Positions 1-11,076 are shown, counted from the stretch's first letter. The stretch: 64,000 nucleotides of DNA from Vesta saturnalis (GCA_036346205.1 JARFJB010001979.1:825501-889500), one strand, 5' to 3'. The notes: generated from the letters alone by a model not told the origin. Translations and numbers: made by a program.

Positions 1-60
1 AAGAATATATTTGAAACACATAGTAGAAAGTGTCTTAAAAACTGACAGTTGCGCTAATTT

Positions 61-962
61 TATGATTGTCAAAATTCCTCATACATTTAGTCATAAAGAA
101 TATGCAGATATGATGCTCGTTTATGGTTTCTGCAATGGTAGTACTGTTCGTGCAGTAGAGGAGTATCGACGTCGTTTTTCACATAGAAGAGTTCCCGGCA
201 GGCAACCGTTTCAAACTGTTTTTAAACGTGCTGGTGAAACTGGAATGTTCCCAAGTGGAAGTATTGTTTCTGAAAAACAGCACGGGCCAGGTTTGGGACT
301 TGAATAAGATATTGTGGATGTTATAAATAATCCAGAGATAAGTACAAGGCGTATTGCATTCCACCTTCCAATTCCACAAACAATGGTTTGGAGAATACTA
401 AAACAACAAGGTTTGCACACTTTACATGTGCAACAAGTAAAAATTCCCCAAAAAGGCGATTTTCCTTTAAGCTTACAATTTTGTCAATAGATTCGTGAAA
501 ACAGAAGATTGTTTAAATGCATTTTATTTACAGACGAAGCTCAGAATTAAGAATTGCCTCAATAAGCATCGATGGTCGGAGGAAAATCCGCATGCTACGC
601 AAGAACTCAATTTTCAACGTCGGTTTAGTATTAACGTATGGTGTGGCATTCTAAATGATCTATTGTGCCCGTCTCATTGTGATAGAAATGTGCGTCAATT
701 TCTGAATCAGACGTTCGAAAACCAATGGATTGGTAGAGGCGGTCCAATTCAATGGCCAGCTAGATCGTCGGCCTTAAATCCGTGCAATTTTGATGTATGG
801 GATTTTCTCAAATCTAGCGTACCAATAAAAACGCGTGAACAACTTTGGTTGCGAGTTCAAAATGCTTGCAATGATTTCCGGCAGATACGTAATATTTACA
901 AACGGACCAGACGTTCTTTAAATAAAAGAACTGATTGTAATTTAATATTAAGTTTAGTTTAA
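61..962 (+). pseudogene. DD41D (Tc1/mariner superfamily) transposase relic, copy A
   Basis: Broken transposase. The N-terminal helix-turn-helix part (about 61-304) reads KEYADMMLVYGFCNGS followed by RRRFSHRRVPGRQPF, the layout shared by insect transposases of this group. A stop after 304 is followed, in the same sense, by a linker ending in WRILKQQGLHTLHVQQV and by FTDEAQ at about 529, which holds the first catalytic Asp. The next frame gives RFSINVWCGIL, then CPSHCDRNVRQFLNQTF and GGPIQWPARSSALNPCNF. The segment with the second Asp is deleted just before CPSH, and the third Asp is Asn (PCNF). With several stops and two key residues lost it cannot be active. No paired terminal repeats are visible because the left end is close to the window edge. 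Confidence 0.85.
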
Positions 963-1399
963 TTTGTTATTAGTTATTTTTTAGATTAATAATAAATTAG
1001 AATTAATAAATGATAGATAGAAATTAAAATGAATAAAGTTTAAAAAAATATGTATACAATACAAAATAACAAATAAAAAGTTGTATTAAAAAACATAAGA
1101 CGTTTTTTCTTGAAAATGGTTGGTTTTAGAGATGTTTAACAAGAGTACTTTTTCACGGGGGAGGTATTACAGAATGATATTCTCACAGAAAATTGATAAT
1201 CGAATGCAACCGAAAGAAGTTAGGGACCGACCGATATCCACTTGTCTCTAATTACTAAAAACAGTAGAATGCTTATCATTGGTAAATACTATGCCAAATT
1301 TAAAAGGGAATCTAAAGTAGTTCCAAAAACCAGTTTCGTGACGTCATCTTTAAAGAGTGGTAGCTCCTTAAGAATCATTTCCGGACCTAAGTTATAGAA

Positions 1400-1403
<4 letters not shown>
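963..1403. other. AT-rich non-coding stretch
   Basis: No coding potential or RNA gene seen. It contains the 3' flank of transposase relic A and leads into a (TA)n tract. Confidence 0.6.

Positions 1404-1461
<58 letters not shown>
1404..1461. repeat. (TA)n microsatellite
   Basis: About 29 uninterrupted TA units. It ends exactly where an inverted-repeat element with a CAGGGTG terminus begins. Confidence 0.98.
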
Positions 1462-1464
<3 letters not shown>

Positions 1465-2189
1465 GGTGAATCTTATCTAATCCGCCAAAATTAAAGAAGT
1501 ACTAGAACTCATCATTCTAAGCAAAAAGTTCATATGTACATGGGTCCGGAAATGCTTCGTTTCCGAGATACAAGGTGTCAAAGTTGAAAAAGAAATCGCG
1601 TTTTCTTCAATATCTTTCGACTGTTTCGAAATAATTTCATGAAATTTCGTATACGGTGGTTTTTTGAGATGACAAATACAAATTTGTGGTCAATTTAGTT
1701 GTGGCTTCTAGAGGGCGCCAGCGGCAACCATTTCGACCCCTTTAAATCGTTGCAATTTTTTTGTGCTACACTGTATGCCATTTTGGACTAGAAAAATCGA
1801 TTCTCCTATCTTTTCTCCTAAAAAAAGGTATATTTTAGTGATGTCGCTAGGAGCAACCTTTTCTGAGAAAAACGCATTTTATTTATTTAAAACTAACTTT
1901 TGTAAGGAGCACTAAAATATCCAACATTAAAAAAGAAAAAGAAAAGAAATTAATATTAAAAGTAAACAAGTTCTTTTGATAAATGTTCAAACAACTGTCC
2001 CAAAAAACCCCCGTACACGAAATTATTTCGAAACAGTCGAAAGATATTGAAGAAATCGCGATTTCTTTTTTCAACTTTGACACCCTGTATCTCGGAAACG
2101 AAGCATTTCCGGACCCATGTACATATGAACTTTTTTGCTTAGAATGAGTTCTAGTACTCCTTTAATTTTGGCGGATTAGATAAGATTCA

Positions 2190-2191
<2 letters not shown>
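1462..2191. mobile_element. Non-autonomous inverted-repeat element (MITE) inside a TA tract
   Basis: Two arms of roughly 200-210 bp (about 1462-1672 and 1993-2191) are reverse complements with a few differences. The left outer end is CAGGGTGAATCTTATCTAAT and the right end mirrors it, minus the last three bases. About 320 bp between the arms has no coding content. (TA)n lies on both sides, as expected for a Tc1/mariner-type element that targets TA. It is best read as a transposase-less derivative of a mariner-like element; the parent is not in the window. Confidence 0.8.

Positions 2192-2265
<74 letters not shown>
2192..2265. repeat. (TA)n microsatellite
   Basis: About 37 TA units that directly follow the right end of the element at 1462-2191. 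Confidence 0.98.
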
Positions 2266-2268
<3 letters not shown>

Positions 2269-2269
<1 letters not shown>

Positions 2270-2823
2270 CAACCGACTTCCAGTTTCACCGGACATGACA
2301 AAATAGCTGAACATTTAAATGGTGCAACCTGTATATTTTTACATGTTTTGATTCTACGGCTTCAAATACATACAGTTCATCTGCCAAATGGAAACTCAAA
2401 CGCCATTTTACTTGTTAATAAAAATTAGAAAAGTAAAAATTACTGCTTTATTTAGGAACTAAGGAAATTACTATGCATATCGTTTTACTAGTACTTGAAA
2501 GAACTATTTAATATACAGGATGGCCTATGTATGTTTCTATTGGGAATACTGAGTTTTAGCTAAAAAATCGTAATTTTTAAATTTGATCGTTAACAAACTT
2601 CACAAAAATGAATTATTAGGAAAAATAATATTGTGGGGTCAATTATCTATGATCTAAAATTAAAAAAATATTTAAAAAAATAAAATTAAAATGCGCCTGA
2701 GGACATTTGACAGATGAACTGTATGTATTTGAAGCCCTAGAATTCAAATATGTAAAAATATACAGGGTGTTCCATTTAAATGTTCAGCTTTTGCGACATT
2801 TCCGATGAAAGCGGACGTTGGCC
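2269..2823. repeat. Inverted-repeat element, second MITE-like unit
   Basis: The left arm (about 2269-2402) and right arm (about 2689-2823) are inverted copies of each other. They share AGCTGAACATTTAAATGG, TGTATATTTTTACAT and ACATACAGTTCATCTG. The arms contain an internal TATACAGGGTGTTCC motif like the ends of mariner-type elements elsewhere in the window, so the arms may themselves be compound. The centre has a further TATACAGGATGG at about 2513. No open frame of note. Confidence 0.7.
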
Positions 2824-3019
2824 ATATTATTTTTTTATGTAAAAAATCCCAAACTGGCATTAATATAACCCACCAAAATTTGGACAAAATCCAACGACCG
2901 GTTCAAAAGGATGGTTCGAATTTATTTAAAAAAAATTTACCGGTAGATTCCCCACTGAAAAACAGTAACAGATTAGTTTTAGTGTTAAACATATTATAAA
3001 CATAACCGGTTTTTCACTT

Positions 3020-3780
3020 TAACCTTCCAATCATTTTATACATATGTAGATATAGAAGGTTATGCAATCGACTTTTTTTCACTACCGCTGAATCGACTTA
3101 TTAGCTCATTTCAAAACGTTTGGCCAAGTGTCTCTGTTAGTATCCACGATAACTCCACAACGAAAACACGTACACTCTTAAACGTCTGTATTTTAAGCTT
3201 GTTTTCATTTCGCTTGGAGCTGTTTAGATTTTGGGAGAAATCCAGTGGCGCAGAGGGGTTTGTTAGGGGCAGTTTTTAGTTTTTATCAAATATTTCTAAA
3301 ACAGCTGCACATTTCGAAGATATAAAAATACCTAGATATAGACCTTAAGCATATCGATCAATTATGTTCTACGTAATTTAAAAAAAAAAAATTCCTAGCG
3401 CATAATTAGGTGTGTTTATAAGGTTCCTTAATATAACGCACAGTCTAAAAATTAGTTAAATATGAATAAAAATGTTTAAACTGTTTTATTGATAGTTTAT
3501 AGAAGAGGGCAGCTTTGGAATTTTTTTTTAAGTTACCTGTTTATGTCTATTAATCTCTATCTGACATGAAGTTTTAACCGTCTGTTTGACATAGATTATT
3601 GTTTTTACTATGTTGCCTATTTTCGTAATAAACTTATTATAAAAGAGGATGTATAATTATCCTAAAAGTAATGTTATTAAAATTATTTAAGTTCTTTAAC
3701 TTTCCATTTTGTAGGTTGGAAGGTCGTGTGGTGTACCACACCAGATATTTTTCAAAAACAGAAATAAACAAAGCATTTAA
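3020..3780. repeat. Dispersed repeat family R2, copy 1
   Basis: This block recurs in inverted orientation at 12290-12535, 14430-14720 and 46500-47205. Shared landmarks include GGTTATGCAATCGACTTTTT near 3060, CTCCACAACGAAAACACG near 3153, a stretch around ACAGCTGCACATTTCGAAG near 3301, AAACTGTTTTATTGATAG near 3478, and TTGTAGGTTGGAAGGTCGTG near 3711. No copy encodes a recognisable protein, so it is a non-autonomous repeat of unknown class. The ends are approximate because each copy covers a different part. Confidence 0.7.
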
Positions 3781-4048
3781 ATGTTAAAATATGAGTTTAA
3801 AGATATTAAACAAAAAATAGGTTGCTATGGAAAATATACACTTGTTATTTTCAAAACAAAGGATTTAAACGTCAAAATATGAATTTAATGATATTAAACA
3901 AAAACAGGTTTCTATGGAAAACATACATTTGTTATTTTCTCATAACACAATCCGACATAAACGTCGTAAATCAATTCTTTGTAAGTTATTGTTTTTATTA
4001 TGAATAGTTGTGTAGTTTGAAATAAACTAATAATTCAAAGTTTAGTTC

Positions 4049-5093
4049 ATGCCTCATGTATTTACTAACGAAGAATATGCAGACATTCATTTTATTTATG
4101 GCTTCTGCAATGGAAACGTATTAAGAGGATTTGAGAGAATGTGAAAGAACATTTCGAAACAGAAGACAGCCCAGTCATCAAGGTTTTTCTGAAACTCATC
4201 GTCTCTTTCGAGATGTTGGTTTAAACAAAAATCATAGAGAGATAGATGCCCAAGCTGAAAGCTATCGAGAAGAGATATTGAATCTTTTTGAAGTAAATAA
4301 TCATTTAAGTTCACGTAGAGCTAGTAAACAACTCCGGGCTCAAAACGTACCAACTTTCAAAATCAAAAGTGTACATTATGAAGAGATCATCAAAAAGTAT
4401 ACCATTTACAACCTGTTCAAAATTTAATAGACGGCGAGGCTGTGTTACACCCAAATTTTTGTAATTGTATGATTAACTCCATCCATAGAGATGCAAAGTT
4501 TCTCCAAAGGATTTTATGGACTGATGAAGCTATTTTTACAAGAAGAGGTATTGTAAATTATCATAATTTATATGTATGGGCGCTTGAAAATCCACATGAA
4601 ATTCGTTCCAAATCATTTCAAACTGAATTCAATGTTAACGTTTGGATAGGAGTGAATAATTTGTGTGGCCTATATTTTTTGTCATGTCGATTAAATTCTG
4701 CATTATTTTTATTTCTGAACTTTTTGGAAAATAATATTGTTGACATTTTTAATGATGTTCTTCTTAACTTAAGATAAGACTGTTGGTTACAACTAGATGG
4801 AGATTCAGCTCACTTTGGAACATATGTAACTGATGTGATGCTAATTTTCCTGGGTGCTGGATAGGCCGATCCGGACCAGTTTCTTGGCCACCTGACTATA
4901 CTGTGTTAAATTTTGGCGTTATTTGAAAGATCAGGTTTATGCTACACCTGTAGAAATTATTGAACAATTAAACCTACATATTAATGAAGCTTATAATTGC
5001 TTGAAAAATAATAATCATCTAATTTCTTTAGCTGTTCAACGATATCGCAAATGTGTTGAAGTTAATGGCTTACGTTTTGAACAATTGTTATAA
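4049..5093 (+). pseudogene. DD41D transposase relic, copy B
   Basis: The reading starts at ATG 4049 with MPHVFTNEEYADIHFIYGF, the helix-turn-helix N-terminus, and soon breaks (stop at about 4142, continued in another frame). The first catalytic motif is WTDEAIFTRRG near 4525, followed by FNVNVWIGV. After a stop near 4777, the second Asp motif appears as QLDGDSAHF in another frame. The third Asp is replaced by Asn in TVLNFWRYLKDQVY. The relic ends with LRFEQLL and a stop at 5091-5093, matching the C-terminal pattern of the other copies. It is inactive, with at least three frame breaks. Confidence 0.85.
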
Positions 5094-5888
5094 CTTAATT
5101 GTCTTTCTTTTCATTATAATTTTTTCATGTACCTATTCTTGTTCAATAATAATTTGATTATTTAATATCATGAAATTCATATTTTGCCATTTATATGCTT
5201 TGTTTTGATTTCTGATTTGAAAAAATGAAAAACCGTTTATGTATTTATAGGTAATATGTTTAACACTGTATTTTAAAAATTATTCGTTTCCAGATGTTTA
5301 TTAACTGAACTTTTAAATTGGGAATATTTCGAAAACTCCAAATTTTCGGAATAGGCAACCTTATGCAAACTTACCCTTATTTTTAATGCTAAATAAGATA
5401 AAATTATAAAAATAGAGGGTTTCCATTTAAAAAATTTACTTTTGCTAGTTTTTTCGATTTTATATTCGGTCTGATTTTTTGATCACCCTCTTCAATATTT
5501 AATAAAATATTATAAAACCTTTATTAAAGCATGTTCTCTTCAACAAGGAATCTCCAACCCCAATTAAATAATAAGGGTTTCCTTATAGGAGAAAGTGATA
5601 ATTATTTTAGAACCTGCAAACGTCATTTTAGACATAAAAATTTAAATATGTCAAAAACGGCCAGAGTTAGGTTTAGGACATTAAACACAAAATATGTCTA
5701 GAATTTTGCGTAGAATCCAAAAATGCAATAATATACAGGGTGTTCTATTTAAGATAAGAAAGAGTTAACATTTACTTCCGGTATCACCGGAAGTCGCAAA
5801 AGGTCGCCGTTATTTCACCTGAAGAGAGCGTATTCGAAAACCCCATTATGCAAATTTTCAAACATCAAATCACATTACTTCCACAGAG

Positions 5889-5889
<1 letters not shown>
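5094..5889. other. Non-coding; contains mariner-type end
   Basis: No gene seen. Around 5729-5760 is TATACAGGGTGTTCTATTTA, preceded by ATGCAATAA. A close relative of this junction occurs near 55570-55600, so both are probably ends of one decayed mariner-type family. A short palindromic CTTCCGG...CCGGAAG lies near 5776-5796. Confidence 0.5.

Positions 5890-5956
<67 letters not shown>
5890..5956. repeat. (TA)n microsatellite
   Basis: About 33 TA units. The long Ile-Tyr repeats it creates in translation are artefacts. Confidence 0.98.
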
Positions 5957-5959
<3 letters not shown>

Positions 5960-6349
5960 GAAAATTTGATAGCAAGCGACACATTCTAATGTGATAAAAT
6001 ATGGGGTTTTCCTTAAAATAAGTAAGTTGGTAACCACTTTCTGCAAAATCAACCAAAGGATATATTCTTTGAGTAGAATCTGAAGAGCTATGAGGTTATG
6101 CAAATCTTCATATTAAAATTATTAATGAAACCTAACACTCTTAAGTAACAGTTTGCATCTTGTGTTATTAACTTACGCTATTTTTCAATGTATTACTTAC
6201 TTTAATTATTAATATTTTACAAATACTTACCTATCAAATTAATTAAAATCATGCATAACACAATCAAGCAATTTAGTACACAATTTTTTAATATTGTAAT
6301 TGATTTTAACGAGAAAACATTAAATGCAAAAACAAACAACAAATCTTAC
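5957..6349. other. Non-coding stretch
   Basis: AT-rich, no gene or repeat recognised. It would be intronic or intergenic depending on whether the exon candidate at 6350-6406 is real. Confidence 0.5.
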
Positions 6350-6406
6350 GTCTTGATATCCGTGGGGTAACATGTATATGAATATTATCACCAGGGGCAG
6401 CAGACA
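6350..6406 (-). other. Candidate 57-nt protein-coding exon
   Basis: On the minus strand an acceptor (TTATTCTTTTATAG) is followed by 57 nt with one open phase, reading SAAPGDNIHIHVTPRISR, and then the donor GTAAGATT. Both splice sites are close to consensus and the peptide has no low-complexity bias. It lies downstream of the Tab2-like stop codon on the same strand, so it is either an exon of another gene or isoform, a rearranged exon, or chance. I do not recognise the peptide. Confidence 0.3.
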
Positions 6407-7091
6407 CTATAAAAGAATAAACAATAATAAAACCTTTATTTTTTTTATGTATTTTATACAGTCCACATTTTAAAAAATAACAAGTTTTTCTTTTGATCTT
6501 AATACAAATTTGAGTGCATAATAACTATTTTAAAAAGTTGGTGCTTTTAAGTACCTATTTTATATTCGTCATTAAGATATTTGATAGATTTAAGAATCAA
6601 AAGAAATCCTTAAGTATTACAAAATATGCATATAACTGTGACTATTTCATATTGAGGAAAATCACAGTTTATTTGTATTAACTCTCAGAGCTATTGGTTA
6701 AATCTGATGCTAACTTTGCTAAGCTCCCTTTTTTGTAACACGACAGTATGTTTGTGAAAGCGACAGTCAATAATGATCGGATTTAAGTATAAGTTTATCA
6801 ACAATCTGATTACGACTATGTAGACAACCTATAAAGGCAGAATTATTGTCGATGATTAAATGCTTTTAACTGATAAGTTAAAATTATCACGACAGTTAAG
6901 CTAATTTAATAAATGAAAAATAATGACTTGATACACAATAGCTCCAAGAGTTGCCTTAATCTAATAATATATAAAAACAAGTAACCGCATAACAAAAGAT
7001 CAAACAATTTAATTCCTTGCTGCTTTTTATTAACAAATAAAAAGCACGGAATTCTAATATAAAATCAACATTAACAGTTAAAAAATAAAAT
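6407..7091. other. Non-coding, probable 3' flank or UTR of Tab2-like gene
   Basis: No coding signal. The AT-rich sequence just below 7092 would hold the 3' UTR of the minus-strand Tab2-like gene. An AATAAA-type signal could lie here, but none stands out as unique. Confidence 0.4.
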
Positions 7092-7828
7092 TTAAACTTG
7101 GTCAGTGCATGTAAATGGTCCACGTCTTTTTCGTATTTGTGGATGTAAATCGAACAAATTTGAGCTTGATTCAGTGTTACGAGATATTGGGTTATTTTCC
7201 TGATTACTTTTATTTAAAATATTTGGATTATAGGATTCTAAATTATTATTGTTATAATTATAATTTTTTAACATGTGGGGTGTTAATAAAGGGTTGGGGG
7301 GTTCATTTTTCATACCGTGAAGTATGCGAGGCATCTCGCATTGTTCACATTTATTCAGAAGTGGATGGTTTTGGAATGTACATAGGTGACAATTCCATTT
7401 AGGGTCTTCCGTTTCTGTTTGAGATGTTTGCCTTAAATTTTCTTGATTTGTTTGCCTTGCTTGAGTAGACCCTGATATTAATGGACCCCGTTGACCAGTA
7501 TAAATATTATGATAGAATTCTTCACTTGTTTCACCTAAAGGAACTGTAAATAATTGGATAATAATTTGCTTTACTCTCAATTTTGTTTACTTACCTCTTG
7601 ATTCAGATTGTCTATCTACATCGTATGTTAATCGCTCACATTGACCTCTTAAATGCCTAATTTCTTTTTGTAATTGTTTTTCTATTTCAGCGTCTACTTT
7701 GCATGTTATTGAATTAGGTATTTCAAGACATGTTACTTCTCTTTGCATCGCTATTAGACGCCCTTTTTCGGTAATTAGTTCTATTCGCAGTCTTTCAATG
7801 CGAGCTTGTTGCTTGCTTATCACAGTAG
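7092..7828 (-). CDS. Tab2: TAB2/TAB3-like TAK1-binding protein, last two exons
   Basis: C-terminal part of an adaptor that links ubiquitin chains to the kinase TAK1 in immune and stress signalling (family knowledge). The penultimate exon is 7828 down to 7595. It is preceded by the acceptor TTTTTTTGCAG, ends at GTAAGT, and encodes a coiled coil (QQARIERLRIELITEKGRL ... IRHLRGQCERLTYDVDRQSE) like the TAK1-binding helix of TAB2. A 52-bp intron (7594-7543) joins in phase to the last exon, 7542-7092. That exon carries the NZF ubiquitin-binding zinc finger, PKWNCHLCTFQNHPLLNKC followed by EQCEMPRI, with Cys-x2-Cys ... Cys-x2-Cys and the TF/N core of the TAB2 finger, then an Asn-rich tail ending FTCTDQV and TAA at 7094-7092. 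The N-terminal CUE domain and earlier exons are not visible, so the gene is partial or its 5' exons lie far away. It is the only well-conserved host gene here. Confidence 0.9.
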
Positions 7829-8415
7829 CTGCAAAAAAATCATATTAAATATAAGGTAGTATATCACTTGAGCATTAAATAATTAAACATACATCTATGC
7901 GACAATTAGGAAAATGCGAAGCAAACCAAATTAAATTAAAACCTTAAATATTTGGTCAAGCAATATGGTATACGTTTGTGACATTTTTTGCAGTGCAAAC
8001 ATTCGAAAATTTTTCAAAGTTTTACTTGAATACTTATCTGCCACAGGAAAGATGAGGGATTAAATCAATATTCAGAATAATTTATGCAGATCCCTTTATT
8101 ATTTTTTCACTAATTTACAGAAGACATGAACACTAAAGTAGCTTGCAATAAAATTGAATTTTTTATTTTTATAAAAATTTTTAAAACTAAGGTCACTTTT
8201 ATTTTATTATATACAATATTATTTTATTGAAATATTCCCTTTGTTATAATTTATTAAAATGTCCTGTAATTACCATAAACAAAAAAATTATGTACGATTC
8301 ACTATTAGCAAATCCATGCAAGTGGCCTGAAATTCTTTTTTGTTACTTTTCAAATGACAGAACATGTAAAAAAATTATAAGGTAGATTTTTTTTATTGAT
8401 AAATTCCTTTCATAG
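7829..8415. other. Intron or intergenic sequence
   Basis: AT-rich. Upstream Tab2 exons would be expected on the minus strand at higher coordinates, but no convincing exon is seen here. Confidence 0.5.
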
Positions 8416-8740
8416 GAAAATGGGTAAGATTTCAACTGAAGCTTGCATTCACCCCCGTAGCACCAGCTTCCATCATAATGATCATGAAGACTTTTTGGTG
8501 TCCGATACTGATAATTGTCAAGAAATGGTGACAGATGCAGATACTGAACCTGAAGACCAATTTGATGTTTCTTTTGATGAAGACAGTTCAGATGCTTCGT
8601 TATTGTTGGAAAACGATACAGAATCAAATGCCACTCAGAAACACAATTTCTTAAATGTGTTGAAATCACTAAAACACGTTGGTTTTGGTCGTTCTTTTTT
8701 GATATAGATGTCATATCAGAAAAGATAGAAGGATTAGAAA
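8416..8740 (+). pseudogene. Acidic exon-like sequence of unknown gene, with one-base deletion
   Basis: After a possible acceptor (TTCCTTTCATAG) a frame runs from 8416, reading MGKISTEACIHPRSTSFHHN and then an acidic stretch (DTEPEDQFDVSFDEDSSDAS). It reaches KSLKHVGFGRSF, where a run of six T's at 8695-8700 shifts into a stop at 8705-8707. One extra T would keep the frame open as FDIDVISEKIEGLE up to a good donor, GTACGT at 8741. This fits either a real exon with a homopolymer sequencing error or a decayed copy. I do not recognise the protein. It lies on the opposite strand to Tab2. Confidence 0.4.
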
Positions 8741-9397
8741 GTACGTTTTGTTTGTTCACCTCTATAATTTGTTTACAATATTTTAGAAAATAAATAGAAT
8801 AATTAATTGTTATATTTTAATTTTTATTGATACCAATACATTATAATTTAATGAGGTGAATACATAAGGTACATACCATCTTCCTTACTTGAATTTAAAT
8901 AATAGTTTGAACGATTCAAAGTTAATTCGATTACGTTTGTGTTTCAATCGAAGTAGGTACTTGCTAAGGAATACCTGAAGATCTTTGTGCCCCACGTCAT
9001 TTAATGAGCAGACCATGCTGCTATATTTTCTAATGGAATTTCTACCTTATTGACATCAGAACATTTATCGTTTTTATAATGTTTTAAATAGTAAATTATA
9101 AATCTACAATTTTTTTAAAATCTTAACAGTTCATATTTCGAAAAACCTATGTCTGAATATATGGCTTTTGGTTTTGGTATTCTATATGAATACAAGCGAA
9201 TGTATTTGTTAAACGATGTTGTACTTATTTCCTCCCACCCGAATAAAGTTGCCACCGGTGATTCATAGCTTTCTCATTTGCGCTTGTACATTTTGTACCC
9301 ACTATTGTCTCGTGATTGTCAGGTGATTCTGTGACGTCATCTCTTTCTTGTGCAATCACGCATTACTTCAGTGTTTTTTTGTTTTTTCTTACCGAAC
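8741..9397. other. Non-coding 5' flank of piggyBac copy 1
   Basis: No gene seen. A piggyBac terminal repeat at a TTAA would be expected here, but I could not pair any TTAA-adjacent sequence with the 3' side. Confidence 0.4.
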
Positions 9398-11010
9398 ATG
9401 GAAAGTGATCACGATTTGCTATTTAGTTCAGAAGATGAAGCTTTAGAACACAGTGGTAGTGATTCAGAGATTGAGGTTATATCAGAGGAAGAGAGTACTA
9501 ATGAAGACATTCTTGCTTCAGCTCGACAATGGTTTCCAATACAACAAGATGATTCTCCACCTCCACCATTCCCCTTCACTGAAATACCTGGTATAAAAAA
9601 TATTGATGTTAGAGATTATAGTTGCCTAAACTTCTTCGAGCTTTTTTTTGATGAACAGTTGATACAATGTATTGTGAATGAGACAAATAGATATGCAAAA
9701 AGTCATAAGCGAGGCAGAGAAAATACTTCTTGGTTTGACACCAATCCAAATGAGATTAGAGTATTTCTAAATATTGTACTTTTGCAAAGTATAGTAAGAA
9801 AACCAGAATACCGTCATTATTGGACAAAAAATCCATTATTATATACACCATTTTTTGGGGAGTGTATGACTGGGAAACGCTTCAAGGCGATAAAACAATT
9901 TCTACACTTTTCAAATAATGATGAATTTGATTCAGCAAATCATCCTTGTCCAAAACTCAACAAAATTTGGTCAATTTATGAAAATCTAAATAAAAAATTT
10001 GGCGATGCTATTACACCAGAGAAATTTGTGACTATTGATGAAAGTTTATTACTATATAAAGGTCGCCTGGGATGGGTGCAATACATTTCACTCAAAAGAG
10101 CCAGATTCGGCATAAAAACGTACCTATTATGTGAATCGAAAAGTGGTTATGTCTATAATTTTATAATCTATACTGGTAAGAATACCGTTCTTGATAGAGA
10201 ATTTGAAGATCTTCCAATGTCGTCGCAAGTGGTGATGTCTTTGATGAGACCGTTGTTGAATAAAGGATATTGTTTGACGATGGATAATTTTTATAACTCA
10301 CCTGGATTAGCTGATCTGTTGATAAAAAATAAGACTGATGTTTATGGAACATTACGCGTATCACGAAAAGAAGTACCTAGTGAACTGAAGAGTAATTTCA
10401 GAGAGGAAAAGTGTGTGTAATGAAATGGAAAGATAAGAAAGATATCTCTTTTACCTCTACCACTCACAAACCATCAATTTTGGATGTAGAGATCCGCAAA
10501 AGAACAATAAAAAAACCGCAGCTTGTGTTGCATTATAATCACACCATGGGTGGTGCTGATCGTGTCGATCTACACCTGTCTTCCTATGTTGTGCCAAGAA
10601 AAGGACGAAAAAATATTATAAAAGATTTTCGTTCACCTCCTAGATTTGGCAATATGGAATGCTTTTGCGCTTTACCAAGATCAAGCCGTGAAATGGATTT
10701 ACTTGATTTTCGTGTCAAAGTAATTGAACTCTCCATTGAAAAATATAAAATTACCAGCATTTCAAGAAGTGGACGGCCATCAAACGTCCCAACACCACTC
10801 AGATTATCAGCAAGACACTTTCCATCATTTGTGCGACCAACGGCAAAGAAAGATAATCCCACTCGACAGTGTTTCCTCTGCTCAAGGAAAAAGAACGAAA
10901 ACAATAAAAGGATTCGTAAAGAAACGAGATACATGTGTGCTGAATGTGATATTCCTCTTTGTGTCATTCCGTGTTTTAAAATTTACTATACTGTCGTAAA
11001 TTTTGACTAA
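9398..11010 (+). pseudogene. piggyBac-like transposase (PGBD family), frameshifted copy 1
   Basis: DDD transposase of the piggyBac superfamily. I choose ATG 9398 (MESDHDLLFSSEDEALEHS) because the acidic N-terminus is typical; an upstream in-frame start adds an atypical hydrophobic leader. The first Asp is in FVTIDESLLLYKGRLGW (about 10027), the second in YCLTMDNFYNSPGLADLL (about 10270), and the third in NHTMGGADRVD, with the RKGRK motif after it. The frame shifts by one base near 10410 (REEKCV stop; continuing as VMKWKDKKDISFTST). It appears to shift again between about 10620 and 10700, where LDLAIWNAFALYQDQA reads in another frame. The C-terminal Cys-rich finger (CFLC, CAEC and two later Cys) precedes TAA at 11008. 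All three Asp remain but the frame is broken; no terminal repeats were identified. Confidence 0.9.
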
Positions 11011-11062
11011 AAACTTATTTTCCAATATTTTTTTAATCCTTTTGAAGTTTTTTTTTTGTTGC

Positions 11063-11076
11063 CCGAGTTAACTCGG
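11063..11076. repeat. TTAA-centred palindrome
   Basis: CCGAGTTAACTCGG is a perfect 14-bp palindrome centred on TTAA, the piggyBac target, 53 bp after the stop of piggyBac copy 1. It could be an end or insertion junction; this is inference. Confidence 0.5.

Noticed and set aside
5870..6103. Frame with long Ile-Tyr repeats
   Set aside because: It is a translation of the (TA)n tract. The same holds for similar frames at 33365-33593, 35615-35809, 43853-44190, 45922-46221 (only its N-terminal part is real, as a LINE fragment) and 54064-54246.
8343..8759. Minus-strand 138-codon frame opposite the acidic exon
   Set aside because: No domain; His- and Ser-rich composition is that expected from the antisense of an acidic coding stretch.
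10584..10967. Minus-strand 127-codon frame
   Set aside because: Shadow of the piggyBac copy 1 C-terminus.
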